Positions 16,971-25,610 are shown, counted from the stretch's first letter. The stretch is 48,614 nucleotides of DNA from Thermacetogenium sp. UBA4966 (GCA_002397275.1 DHAA01000153.1:1-48614), one strand, 5' to 3'. Made by a program: numbers and translations. The notes: a model not told the origin generated them from the sequence alone.

Positions 16971-17897
16971 ATGAAACATGTTGTCAGCATCAGTCTTGGT
17001 TCTTCTAAGCGTGATCATAGAGTGGAAACCGAGTTTTTGGGAGAGAAGTTCCTTATAGAACGTATCGGTACCGACGGAGACGAGAAGCGGGCGATACGCA
17101 TGATCAGGGATCAGGACGGCCATGTGGACGCCTTCGGCATGGGAGGGATCGATCTGTATCTGGTGGCCGGAAACAGGCGTTATGCCCTGCGGGAGGCTAA
17201 AACAATTGCCGCGGCGGCGAAGATTACCCCGATCGTTGACGGCAGCGGCTTGAAAAACACCCTGGAGCGGCGGGTTATTGAATATCTGCAGCAAGAATTA
17301 AAATGGGACTTTAAGGGGAAAAGCGCCCTGGTGGTTTCCGGGGTGGATCGCTTTGGAATTGCCGAGGCCCTGTGGGATGCCGGCTGCAAGACCACTTATG
17401 GCGACCTGATTTTTGCCCTGGGGATTCCCATCCCCGTTCACAGGCTTTCCACACTGCGGATTATTGCCTATACGCTGCTTCCCTTGCTCAGTCAGCTCCC
17501 CTTCAAGTACTTGTATCCTACCGGGGAAAAGCAGGATACGGTCAACACAAAGCATGTGAGCTACTATCAGGCTAATGAGATTATCGCCGGTGATTTCCAT
17601 TTCATCAGGAAGTATATGCCTCAGGAACTGTCAGGGAAGACTATTATCACCAATACGGTGACCAAAGAAGACCTGGAACTCCTCCGTGAGCGGGGAGTGA
17701 AGATATTGGTGACCACAACCCCGGAAATGGAGGGGCGCTCCTTCGGTACAAACGTCATGGAGGGGGTTTTGATCAGCCTGCTGGGGAAGCGGGTGGATGA
17801 GGTGCAGCCTGAAGATTACAGCAATCTTTTAGAACGATTGCAGTTGAGGCCGCGTATCGTCTATCTGCAGGAGAGCCGGCAGAACGGCGATGCGTAA
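16971..17897 (+). CDS. Conserved protein, often labelled quinate 5-dehydrogenase; function unproven
   Basis: A 308-residue soluble protein. I recall relatives in clostridial genomes carrying the name quinate 5-dehydrogenase, but I see no direct support for that reaction. Residues 115-140 (GKSALVVSGVDRFGIAEAL) resemble a Rossmann-type strand-loop-helix, and residues 265-285 contain VTTTPEMEGRSFGTNVMEG. The start ATG follows GTGAGGGCAG. It sits between an HTH regulator and an acyl-ACP reductase-like gene, with short gaps, suggesting a three-gene unit. Confidence 0.6.
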   Translation: MKHVVSISLGSSKRDHRVETEFLGEKFLIERIGTDGDEKRAIRMIRDQDGHVDAFGMGGIDLYLVAGNRRYALREAKTIAAAAKITPIVDGSGLKNTLERRVIEYLQQELKWDFKGKSALVVSGVDRFGIAEALWDAGCKTTYGDLIFALGIPIPVHRLSTLRIIAYTLLPLLSQLPFKYLYPTGEKQDTVNTKHVSYYQANEIIAGDFHFIRKYMPQELSGKTIITNTVTKEDLELLRERGVKILVTTTPEMEGRSFGTNVMEGVLISLLGKRVDEVQPEDYSNLLERLQLRPRIVYLQESRQNGDA

Positions 17898-17931
17898 CTT
17901 GCTTAAATGAGAATAAGGAGATAAACAGCCG

Positions 17932-18999
17932 ATGACTAAGTTTGCATTTATCATACACCCTATCGATTTAGGATATATTACAAAAAAGATAAAACTGTTT
18001 AGAGTTTTCCCGAGCAGCCTCACTGAAAAAATAGTATCTCACTTCCCTGTTTACAAGGCTTCGGAGATTAAGGGGGTCAAGTCCCCTTTAGCGGAAACAG
18101 AAGGCTGGTTTGTTGTCTGCCCCTTGACTTCGCGTCAGATGCTGGAACTTCCTGAAAAATATGTGTTGCGCCGCATTATTGAAGCCGGGAAATTGGCTGA
18201 AAAGCTAGGGGCGGGGATCGTTGGCCTGGGCGCCATGACTTCTGTGGTTGGAGATGCAGGATTTTCTGTGGCTGAGAATCTCAAAATTGCTGTGACCACC
18301 GGCAACAGTTATACGGTGGCTATGGCTCTCGAAGGAACCAGAAAAGCTGCGCAATATGCCGGAGTGGACATTGCCCGGGCGAAGGTGGCGGTTTTGGGCG
18401 CCACCGGTTCCATTGGCAGCGTCTGCGCCAGAATACTTGCCGGTGAGGCGGGAGATTTGACTCTGGTCTCTCGAACGCCTTCTCGTTTGGAGCGTCTGGC
18501 CCATCAGATCCTGCATGAAACAGGAACAGCTGCCCGTCTCACAACAAATACGAAAGAGGCTCTGCGCGCTGCGGATATCGTGGTGACCGTTACTTCAGCG
18601 GTGGATACGGTGATCGAGCCTCAGGATCTGAAGCCGGGCGCGGTTGTCTGTGATGTCGCCCGCCCGCGGGATGTCTCCGTCAAGGTGGCTGCCGAGCGTC
18701 CGGATGTGCTGGTTATTGAGGGAGGGGTGGTGGATGTTCCGGGGGACGATGTCCGCTTTAATTTTAATTTTGGCTTTCCGCCGGGGAAAGCTTACGCTTG
18801 TATGGCCGAGACCATGATTCTCGCTCTGGAGGATAGGTGTGAAAACTACTCGCTGGGGAGGGAACTTACAGTTTCCCAGGTCAGGGAAATTCAGAGCTTA
18901 GGGGAAAAACACGGTTTCCAACTCTCCGGCCTGCGCAGTTTTGAGCGGGCTCTGACACCGGAAGATCTGAAACAATTTAAAGCGACGCTTGACAAATAG
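17932..18999 (+). CDS. Acyl-ACP/acyl-thioester reductase-like oxidoreductase
   Basis: A 355-residue NAD(P)-dependent enzyme similar along its length to the cyanobacterial long-chain acyl-ACP reductase family. The middle region holds TTGNSYTVA and a Rossmann motif VLGATGSIGSVCARIL (about residues 153-168). Near the C-terminus, Cys290 in KAYACMAETMILALE sits where the cyanobacterial enzyme has its catalytic thioester-forming Cys. This suggests reduction of an acyl thioester to an aldehyde; the acyl substrate is not known. Databases may label it a shikimate or saccharopine dehydrogenase. It is the last gene of a three-gene unit with the HTH protein, and a terminator follows. Confidence 0.65.
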   Translation: MTKFAFIIHPIDLGYITKKIKLFRVFPSSLTEKIVSHFPVYKASEIKGVKSPLAETEGWFVVCPLTSRQMLELPEKYVLRRIIEAGKLAEKLGAGIVGLGAMTSVVGDAGFSVAENLKIAVTTGNSYTVAMALEGTRKAAQYAGVDIARAKVAVLGATGSIGSVCARILAGEAGDLTLVSRTPSRLERLAHQILHETGTAARLTTNTKEALRAADIVVTVTSAVDTVIEPQDLKPGAVVCDVARPRDVSVKVAAERPDVLVIEGGVVDVPGDDVRFNFNFGFPPGKAYACMAETMILALEDRCENYSLGRELTVSQVREIQSLGEKHGFQLSGLRSFERALTPEDLKQFKATLDK

Positions 19000-19059
19000 A
19001 GTTCACATTTCTATAATAGCTACAAAATCTGCGCAAAATAAATAGCGTTGGCCGTCAAC

Positions 19060-19085
19060 AGCCCAGCCCGGCTGGGCTTATTATT
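19060..19085 (+). terminator. Terminator after the acyl-ACP reductase-like gene
   Basis: AGCCCAGCC (19060-19068) pairs with GGCTGGGCT (19070-19078) as a nine-base stem with a very short loop (end pairs probably open), followed by TATTATTAT. It lies 60 bases past the stop. Confidence 0.65.
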
Positions 19086-19106
19086 ATCTATGAACCAGGG
19101 GATGCA

Positions 19107-19177
19107 ACACACCGCAAGGGCGTCGTGTCACCTTTTTGTTTAAATGGTGGCGAGTCTTGATGCGTTCGCCGTTTTTT
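19107..19177 (+). promoter_or_regulatory. Possible structured leader or attenuator before greA
   Basis: Two weak hairpins, each followed by a T run. The first pairs ACAC (19107-19110) with GTGT (19125-19128) around a GCAA loop and precedes CCTTTTT. The second pairs GGCGA (19149-19153) with TCGCC (19166-19170) and precedes GTTTTTT. I do not recognise a named RNA family here. Confidence 0.3.
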
Positions 19178-19251
19178 GCCGGGAGGACCGAATAAATGAT
19201 TTGCGAGGGTCATAAGATTTAAGTAAATTTTCAATCAAGGGAGAGATAGCA

Positions 19252-19734
19252 TTGCCGGAAAAAGAGGTTCTTTTAACAGGAGACGGGGTTAAGAGACTGG
19301 AAGACGAGCTGCACCTGTTGAAATCTGTAAAAAGACGGGAGATTGCAGAACGGATTCGCGCGGCTATCGATTTTGGCGATATCTCTGAAAACTCGGAATA
19401 CGAGGAAGCAAAAAACGAGCAGGCTTTTATTGAAGGCAGGATTATCACTTTAGAAAAAATGCTGCGCTATGCCCGAATTATTGATATCAGTGAAGTACCC
19501 TCCGATACGGTGGGAGTGGGCTCTACAGTTTTATTAAAAGACCAGGACACCGGTGACGACATTGAGTACACCATTGTGGGGAGCGCGGAGGCCGATCCCG
19601 CAGATAATAAGATTTCCAATGAATCTCCTGTGGGGAAAGCCATTTTAGGGAAAAAGGTAGATACGGTGGTGGAGATTAAAGTTCCTGCCGGAATTTTAAA
19701 GTACCGCATCGTCGATATACGCGCCAAATCTTAA
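19252..19734 (+). CDS. greA: Transcription elongation factor GreA
   Basis: Rescues backtracked RNA polymerase by stimulating transcript cleavage. The protein has 160 residues, the normal GreA length. The N-terminal coiled coil carries the acidic tip in FGDISENSEYEEAKNEQ, and the C-terminal FKBP-like domain ends with ISNESPVGKAILGKKVDTV. The start is a TTG at 19252 after GGGAGAG; no ATG fits. It is followed at 58 bases by lysS, a common arrangement in Bacillota. Confidence 0.95.
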   Translation: MPEKEVLLTGDGVKRLEDELHLLKSVKRREIAERIRAAIDFGDISENSEYEEAKNEQAFIEGRIITLEKMLRYARIIDISEVPSDTVGVGSTVLLKDQDTGDDIEYTIVGSAEADPADNKISNESPVGKAILGKKVDTVVEIKVPAGILKYRIVDIRAKS

Positions 19735-19792
19735 TGGAGCAGAAATTTCATCCTCGAATAGAAGAAACAGAAAAATTAGGAGGAGTTTTGTT

Positions 19793-21265
19793 ATGCCTGA
19801 CGGCAACAGGGAAGATACGGATCTGCTCGGAGTACGTTTAGAAAAAATTAAAGAACTGCGGTCCTGCGGCATCGATCCTTTTGGCAAAAAATTTCCGGTT
19901 GAACAGAGCGCGGCTGAAATCGCGGCTGATTTTCCTGCTTTTGAAGGAAAAGAAGTCGTCATAGCCGGGCGCTTGCTCGCCAAACGGGGGCATGGCAAGG
20001 CAAGTTTTGGGGATCTGCAGGACTTTTCGGGCAGAATTCAGATCTATGCCCGGCTGGATGATCTGGGCAGCGATCCCTATGAATTGTATAAAAAGCTGGA
20101 TATCGGAGATATCATCGGCGTCAGGGGGACGGTATTCCGTACCAAAAGGCAGGAGATCACGGTAGCTGTCAAAAGCTTTGAGATTTTGTCAAAATCATTG
20201 CGGCCGCTCCCGGAAAAATGGCACGGGCTGAAAGATGTAGACCTGCGTTACCGGCAGCGCTACCTGGATCTGATGGTTAACCCGGAGGTTAGGGAGGTGT
20301 TCCTGAAAAGGATAAAGATTATTCGCCTCATCCGTCACTATCTGGAAGAGCGCGGGTTCCTCGAGGTGGAAACGCCGATGATGCAGCCGGTGGCCGGGGG
20401 CGCCGCGGCGCGTCCTTTTATTACCCACCACAATGCTTTGGATATGGAGCTTTATCTGCGCATCGCTCCGGAACTATATCTTAAGAGGCTATTGATCGGC
20501 GGGTTTGAGAAGGTATTTGAAATTAACCGCAACTTCAGGAACGAAGGGATTTCCACAAAACACAATCCGGAGTTCACCATGCTGGAACTCTATCAGGCTT
20601 ATGGCGATTGCCAGGATATGATGGATATTACTGAAGGCGTAATCAGCACTGTAGCGCGGCAGGTGCTCGGCGCCATGAAGATCACCTATGCCGGACGGGA
20701 AATCGATTTTACGCTTCCCTGGACAAGGCTTACTATGCTTGATGCTGTGCAGCGCTATACCGGAAAGGATTTCGGTCACTTTGATGCGGAGCGGGCGCTC
20801 AGGCAGTCGGCGGAATTGGATGTTGAGGTTCCTCAGGATGCGGCTTGGGGGCAGATTTTGAATGCGGTGTTTGAGGCGTATGTTGAGGATAAACTGATCC
20901 AGCCTACCTTTATCACAGGCCATCCGGTGGAAGTTTCTCCGCTGGCCAAACGCAACCCTCATAATCCGCGGCTGACAGATCGCTTTGAGCTGTTTATCAA
21001 TAGCTGGGAGTTGGCCAACGCATTCACTGAGCTCAATGACCCTCTTGATCAGAGGAAACGCTTTGAGCAGCAGATGGCGGAGCGGGAGCGGGGGGATGAA
21101 GAGGCTCATGCTATGGATGAGGATTACATCACAGCGCTAGAGTACGGGATGCCGCCTGCGGGCGGACTGGGCATCGGCATCGACAGGCTGGTCATGATCC
21201 TGACCAACTCGATATCGATCAGGGATGTGATTCTCTTTCCGACGATGCGTCTGCGGGAGTCTTAA
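19793..21265 (+). CDS. lysS: Lysyl-tRNA synthetase, class II
   Basis: Charges tRNA-Lys. The 490 residues show an N-terminal OB-fold (GRLLAKRGHGKASFGDLQD, about residues 57-75), class II motif 2 with FEINRNFRNEGISTKHNPEF, and motif 3 GLGIGIDRLVM near residue 460. All catalytic motifs are intact. ATG 19793 is preceded by TTAGGAGGAG. A hairpin element follows about 107 bases after the stop. Confidence 0.96.
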   Translation: MPDGNREDTDLLGVRLEKIKELRSCGIDPFGKKFPVEQSAAEIAADFPAFEGKEVVIAGRLLAKRGHGKASFGDLQDFSGRIQIYARLDDLGSDPYELYKKLDIGDIIGVRGTVFRTKRQEITVAVKSFEILSKSLRPLPEKWHGLKDVDLRYRQRYLDLMVNPEVREVFLKRIKIIRLIRHYLEERGFLEVETPMMQPVAGGAAARPFITHHNALDMELYLRIAPELYLKRLLIGGFEKVFEINRNFRNEGISTKHNPEFTMLELYQAYGDCQDMMDITEGVISTVARQVLGAMKITYAGREIDFTLPWTRLTMLDAVQRYTGKDFGHFDAERALRQSAELDVEVPQDAAWGQILNAVFEAYVEDKLIQPTFITGHPVEVSPLAKRNPHNPRLTDRFELFINSWELANAFTELNDPLDQRKRFEQQMAERERGDEEAHAMDEDYITALEYGMPPAGGLGIGIDRLVMILTNSISIRDVILFPTMRLRES

Positions 21266-21360
21266 CCAAAGACCGCTTTCCATCCTGGATATTAAAACAG
21301 GTTCTATAGTTCTGTATGAATTTTAGATAGGAGACTGCGGCCGGATGATCTTGGAATAAG

Positions 21361-21406
21361 CTTTTATGCCCATACCCATCTAAAATATAGATGGGTATTT
21401 TATATT
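21361..21406 (+). terminator. Hairpin element, copy 1 (lysS terminator or niaP leader element)
   Basis: ATACCCATCTA (21372-21382) pairs perfectly with TAGATGGGTAT (21388-21398), followed by TTTATATT. The preceding CTTTTATGCC and the tail GGTATTTTATATT recur in copy 2 at 24689-24744. It could be a terminator for lysS; the shared flanks also allow a regulatory RNA or DNA role. Confidence 0.55.
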
Positions 21407-21458
21407 ATATAAGGAAGCGAAAAAGTGGTTTTTTGTTGGGAAAAAGGGGGGTGGTAGA

Positions 21459-22799
21459 ATGCTGAACATCGCTTCTCGCATCGACAGATTGCCCAATACC
21501 AGGATGCTTTGGAAGATATTATTATTGATCGGTATTGGCTGGGCCTTTGATGCGATGGATCAGGGTATGGTAGCGGGGGTGATGGCGTCAATCGGTAAAG
21601 ACTGGGCTTTGACAACCGCTCAGTTGGGTCTCTTAGGCAGCGCCGGGATGGTGGGAATGGCTTTGGGCGCCGCTTTGTCCGGGATGGCTGCCGATCGATG
21701 GGGCCGAAGAACGGTCATTATGTGGACATTGATTATCTTTGGGATCGCAAGCGGCCTGGCCGGTTTTGCCGTTAATTATCCCATGCTCCTGGTGCTGCGG
21801 TTTTTGACAGGGTTTGGTTTGGGAGGAGAATTGCCGGCGGCGTCCACGTTAGTCAGTGAATTTTCTCCCGTTAAAACGCGCGGCCGCAATGTGATACTCC
21901 TGGAGAGCTTTTGGGCTTTCGGCTGGATTGCCGCCGCCCTTGTCGCTTATTTGCTTATCCCGGTTTATGGCTGGCGAGTAGCTTTCTGGGTAGGAGCTAT
22001 ACCCGCATTTTTCGCCGCTTATCTGAGAAAATCCGTGCCGGAATCCCCGCGATATTTAGAATCTGTTGGCAAAATCGAACAAGCGGACGCTTTGGTCGGT
22101 ATGATGGAGAAAGAAGCGGGGATCGCAGAAAAGCATGATCACGGATCTATGGGGGAACAAAGCCTGGGAAGTAAAATACGCGTATCTTTCCTGGATTTGT
22201 GGTCAAAAAAATATATCAGAAGCACAGTGGTTTTATGGGTTATCTGGTTCGGGATTAATTTCGGCTATTACGGTTTTGTCTTATGGACTCCTACACTTTT
22301 GGTGGACAAGGGTTTTGCATTGGTAAACAGTTTTAAATTCACTCTGATTATGTGTTTGGCTCAGCTGCCCGGATATTTCAGCGCCGCTTATTTAGTGGAA
22401 CGCATTGGGCGTAAAAGGGTTCTCTCCGTTTATTTTCTGGGTACTGCTGCGGCGGCCTGGTTATTTGGACATGCGGCTAGTCCGGGTTATGTCCTCGCCT
22501 ATGGCTGCCTTTTATATTTTTTCAGTTTGGGCGCCTGGGGCTGTGTTTATGCCTATACTCCGGAAGTCTATCCTACCGCCGCCAGGGGTACCGGTTCCGG
22601 CTGGGCTGCTGCTTTCGGACGTATCGGGGCTTTCACCGCCCCCTTTATCGTGCCGGTTATCTATAATTTTTATGGTAAAGAGGTCGGATATGCTTATGTG
22701 TTTGTCATGTTAACCGCGGTATTCGCCCTGGTGGCTCTGGTAGTGGCGATCTTGGGGAAAGAAACGATGGGCAAATCTCTGGAAGAGATCAGCGGGTAG
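21459..22799 (+). CDS. niaP: NiaP-type MFS transporter for nicotinate (or N-methylnicotinate)
   Basis: A 446-residue, 12-helix major facilitator protein. It resembles the Bacillus niacin transporter NiaP closely: GWAFDAMDQGMVAG at the N-terminus, then GFGLGGELPAASTLVSEFSP, LLESFWAFGWIAAALVAY, LAQLPGYFSAAYLVE and YTPEVYPTAARGTGSG are all family hallmarks. It should take up nicotinate by proton symport. Standing immediately before the activator gene and near the nicotinate operon, it is probably a catabolic rather than a salvage transporter. A Gly-rich binding site (GGGGGGTGG) precedes ATG 21459. Whether it accepts trigonelline cannot be read from sequence. Confidence 0.85.
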   Translation: MLNIASRIDRLPNTRMLWKILLLIGIGWAFDAMDQGMVAGVMASIGKDWALTTAQLGLLGSAGMVGMALGAALSGMAADRWGRRTVIMWTLIIFGIASGLAGFAVNYPMLLVLRFLTGFGLGGELPAASTLVSEFSPVKTRGRNVILLESFWAFGWIAAALVAYLLIPVYGWRVAFWVGAIPAFFAAYLRKSVPESPRYLESVGKIEQADALVGMMEKEAGIAEKHDHGSMGEQSLGSKIRVSFLDLWSKKYIRSTVVLWVIWFGINFGYYGFVLWTPTLLVDKGFALVNSFKFTLIMCLAQLPGYFSAAYLVERIGRKRVLSVYFLGTAAAAWLFGHAASPGYVLAYGCLLYFFSLGAWGCVYAYTPEVYPTAARGTGSGWAAAFGRIGAFTAPFIVPVIYNFYGKEVGYAYVFVMLTAVFALVALVVAILGKETMGKSLEEISG

Positions 22800-22933
22800 C
22801 GGTTTGCGAAATTGATTTTCTGTAACAGCCATTTTTCTGGTATTATAGAAGTTGTAAAAACAACATGTCCATAATAGCAGGATAATGGCTTTTCCTTATT
22901 CTAACATATCGATCCGGTTTAGGAGGAATGCAG

Positions 22934-24559
22934 ATGGACAATAAGCTTTTACTCACTCTGCTGCTTGACGCTCTTCCTCTTGTTGCTGCGGTGACAGGCG
23001 GTTTCGCTACGGTGACCGATTTTCACGGGCGCAGAATTAAAACCGTCAATTCTTGTGGCGAAGATATGCAAAGTTTTCGAGGGGCTGTCTATGAGATGGC
23101 CAACAGATGCGCTCAAGAACAAAGAGCGATGATCGGTCCGTCGCAGATCGTTGAAGGGGCTGATGCCTGGGCGGTTCCCGTTGGCCCGTATGTAGTCAGC
23201 TGCAGTAATGTGGAAAGAGTTAGACGCGAACAGAGGCTGCAGAGGGCGCTGGAAAAAGCCTTGCCCCTTATTGCCAGGGTCGCCGGGGGAGAAGCGGTTA
23301 TTTTTGACCATGAAGGTAAGCGCCTCTCCAGCTATAATCCCGATGGAACTGTCAACGCTGACTTTTTAAATAAAGTCAGCCGTTATGCAGAGCGCGCTAT
23401 GCGCACCAATGAACCCGTTATCGGCGATTCTTTCTCTTATACCGGCGCCATGGCCGTGCGCATACCGATCACTCAAAGCTACGGTCTCGGGTTCAATAAT
23501 GAACTGACCGCAAAAAAACAGAATAAGCTGTTTGAGGAAGTTAAAAAGTTCCAATCCGCCCGTTATAACTTCAGCGATATCGTGGGAAACAGCGATACTC
23601 TGCGTACAACAATATCACGGGCAAAACAGGTCTCCGGCGGCAGATCGACTATTCTTATCTGCGGTGAGACAGGTACGGGTAAGGAATTGTTTGCTCAAGC
23701 CATCCATAATGCCAGCGAGAGAAGAGACAAGCCGTTCGTTGCCGTCAACAGCGGCGCCCTGCCCTCTTCACTGGTGGAGAGCTGCTTGTTTGGCTATGTC
23801 GACGGCGCCTTCACCGGAGCAAAAAAGGGCGGCGCTCCGGGAGCCTTTGAGCAGGCTGATGGGGGCACTATTTTTTTAGATGAAATCAGCGAAATGGATA
23901 TGGATACCCAAGTCAAAATCTTAAGGGTTTTGCAGGAACGGGAGGTCACCCGCATCGGTGGCCGGAAACCAGTGCGCATCGATGTGCGGGTGCTGGCATC
24001 GACCAATAAGGATCTTACGCAAATGGTAGCGGAGGAAGTCTTTCGCAGCGACCTCTATTACAGGCTGAACGTTGTTCAGATTACGGTTCCTCCGCTGCGG
24101 GAAAGAATGTCGGACATCGCCTTGCTGGTTAACCATTTTATTCTGAAATATAATGTGCTGCTGGGGAAGTATATTTTGGAGACCAGCAAAGATGCTCTGG
24201 ACGTACTGCAAAGCTACGACTGGCCGGGAAATGTCCGTGAATTGCAGAACTGTGTCGAACATGCAATTAACATGGTGAAAAAGGACGAAAGAATCATCAT
24301 GCCGCACCACTGGCCTGCTCAGATCAGACAGAAAGCGGATTCTATAGGGGATTCTATAACAGCGGATGCCTCTTTTCCCGGCGGATACGATAAACAAGGC
24401 GCTCCGACATTAGAACAGATACTAGATAAAACAGAAGAAAGAGCGATCAGGCAGGCTCTATCAAGGGTCAACAATAGGAAAAAAGATGCTGCCAGGATAT
24501 TAGGGATCAGCACGACGACTTTGTGGCGAAAGATGCAGCGGTATAATTTGCAGTTTTGA
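22934..24559 (+). CDS. Sigma-54-dependent enhancer-binding activator
   Basis: A 541-residue activator. Residues about 11-93 and 106-188 are two related sensor repeats (DALPLVAAVTGGFATV against KALPLIARVAGGEAVI), then an AAA+ domain with Walker A GETGTGKE at 244-251, the sigma-54 contact loop GAFTGA at 291-296, Walker B GGTIFLDEI, and a Fis-type helix-turn-helix at the C-terminus (KKDAARILGISTTTLWRKM). I start at ATG 22934, 7 bases after AGGAGG; the ATG at 22928 is too close to that site. It most likely activates the sigma-54 promoter at 24834-24849. The duplicated sensor probably binds the inducer, perhaps nicotinate or its methyl derivative. Confidence 0.9.
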   Translation: MDNKLLLTLLLDALPLVAAVTGGFATVTDFHGRRIKTVNSCGEDMQSFRGAVYEMANRCAQEQRAMIGPSQIVEGADAWAVPVGPYVVSCSNVERVRREQRLQRALEKALPLIARVAGGEAVIFDHEGKRLSSYNPDGTVNADFLNKVSRYAERAMRTNEPVIGDSFSYTGAMAVRIPITQSYGLGFNNELTAKKQNKLFEEVKKFQSARYNFSDIVGNSDTLRTTISRAKQVSGGRSTILICGETGTGKELFAQAIHNASERRDKPFVAVNSGALPSSLVESCLFGYVDGAFTGAKKGGAPGAFEQADGGTIFLDEISEMDMDTQVKILRVLQEREVTRIGGRKPVRIDVRVLASTNKDLTQMVAEEVFRSDLYYRLNVVQITVPPLRERMSDIALLVNHFILKYNVLLGKYILETSKDALDVLQSYDWPGNVRELQNCVEHAINMVKKDERIIMPHHWPAQIRQKADSIGDSITADASFPGGYDKQGAPTLEQILDKTEERAIRQALSRVNNRKKDAARILGISTTTLWRKMQRYNLQF

Positions 24560-24688
24560 AATACTGATTTCAATTATGAAATGTTTTCGGGGAAATAGCT
24601 ATGCCTTGCCTACAGGGATATTAAGAAGTTATTTAGTTTTAATTGCAAAGATGAAATAATGGGCGGCTGATTCTCCTCGCGGTAATCC

Positions 24689-24744
24689 CTTTTTATGCCA
24701 TCGAATAGTAACCCATCTAGGATCATAGATGGGTATTTTATATT
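24689..24744 (+). terminator. Hairpin element, copy 2 (terminator of the activator gene)
   Basis: ACCCATCTA (24711-24719) pairs with TAGATGGGT (24726-24734) around a 6-base loop, then ATTTTATATT. It shares CTTTTTATGCC upstream and GGTATTTTATATT downstream with copy 1. The two copies bracket niaP and the activator gene. Confidence 0.55.
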
Positions 24745-24772
24745 GCGAAAAAGCCTTAGCGCCGCGGTTTTT

Positions 24773-24822
24773 CGCTGCCGGACAGTCCGAGATCTGCTGA
24801 AGGAAAACATTGTCCGGGAGCG
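24773..24822. promoter_or_regulatory. Inverted repeat, candidate activator-binding site
   Basis: CGCTGCCGGACA (24773-24784) and TGTCCGGGAGCG (24811-24822) are reverse complements except for one base, with 26 bases between. The pair lies just upstream of the sigma-54 promoter, so it is a natural candidate site for the adjacent enhancer-binding protein, although it is closer to the promoter than most such sites. Confidence 0.45.
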
Positions 24823-24833
24823 GTTATTTAAAC

Positions 24834-24849
24834 TGGCATGAGTATTGCA
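24834..24849 (+). promoter_or_regulatory. Sigma-54 promoter of the methyltransfer/nicotinate operon
   Basis: TGGCATGAGTATTGCA has the invariant GG and GC elements exactly 10 bases apart and matches the -24/-12 consensus TGGCAC-N5-TTGCA at all but one specified base. It lies 128 bases before the corrinoid protein gene and downstream of a sigma-54 activator gene. No comparable site was found before any other gene of the window. The rest of the 418-base gap 24560-24977 holds the hairpin, the inverted repeat and an AT-rich leader. Confidence 0.85.
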
Positions 24850-24977
24850 TATTATAAAAGGACAACCGGTAAGTGGGCATTATATAAAAAAAAGGAGGTC
24901 TGGTATCTAGTTGTTGCCTCGTTATATCTGGTTATTCCGCAAATATCAATCTAGCAAATCATGAGGAGGTTTATTTG

Positions 24978-25610
24978 ATGGCAAGTTACGAGGACTTAGC
25001 GCAGTGTGTAATTAGCGGTGATCGGGATAAGGTAAAGGGAATTACAACTACTTTAATCGATGAGGGTAAAGACCCGTTGGAAATTATCAATAGGGGCTTA
25101 ATCGGTGGAATGGCGGTTGTCGGCGCCCGTTTCAAGAACGATGAAATGTTTGTGCCGGAAGTGTTGATGTCTGCAAAAACAATGGGATTAGGTATGGAAT
25201 TGGTTAAGCCTCTCATTGCTGATCAGGGTATGCCTACCAGCGGGAAAGTCCTGCTGGGTACTGTGCAGGGAGACATGCATGACATCGGCAAAAATCTGGT
25301 AGGGATGATGCTGGAGAGCGCCGGCTTTAGTGTAATTGATATCGGTATTGATATTGAACCTGACAAGTTCGCAGCTGCCATCAAGAAAGAGAATCCGGAT
25401 ATTTTAGCTATGTCAGCCTTGTTGACAACAACTATGATGCATATGAAAGACACCATAGACCTCTTAAAAGAGCAGGGTCTGAGAAACAAAGTCAAGGTGA
25501 TTATCGGAGGAGCGCCGATCTCTCAGGAATTTGCCGATAATATCGGCGCCGACGGTTTTGCCCCGGATGCGGCGTCTGCCGCGGACCTCTGTAAAGAACT
25601 AATTGCGTAA
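24978..25610 (+). CDS. Corrinoid (methyl-carrier) protein, MttC family
   Basis: A 210-residue protein that carries the methyl group on cobalamin between two methyltransferases. Residues 1-85 are the four-helix cap domain and the rest is the B12 Rossmann domain, with the lower-ligand motif DMHDIG at 99-104 (His101) and the usual SALLTTT and IGGAP stretches. I start at ATG 24978 after GAGGAGG. It is directly followed by the MttB-type methyltransferase it should serve. It is the first gene behind the sigma-54 promoter. No corrinoid-reactivating enzyme (RamA type) is encoded nearby. Confidence 0.92.
   Translation: MASYEDLAQCVISGDRDKVKGITTTLIDEGKDPLEIINRGLIGGMAVVGARFKNDEMFVPEVLMSAKTMGLGMELVKPLIADQGMPTSGKVLLGTVQGDMHDIGKNLVGMMLESAGFSVIDIGIDIEPDKFAAAIKKENPDILAMSALLTTTMMHMKDTIDLLKEQGLRNKVKVIIGGAPISQEFADNIGADGFAPDAASAADLCKELIA

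Noticed and set aside
21280..21458. Stretch GGAGACTGCGGCC resembling part of a cobalamin riboswitch B12 box.
   Set aside because: The other conserved cobalamin riboswitch parts are absent and the region is too short.
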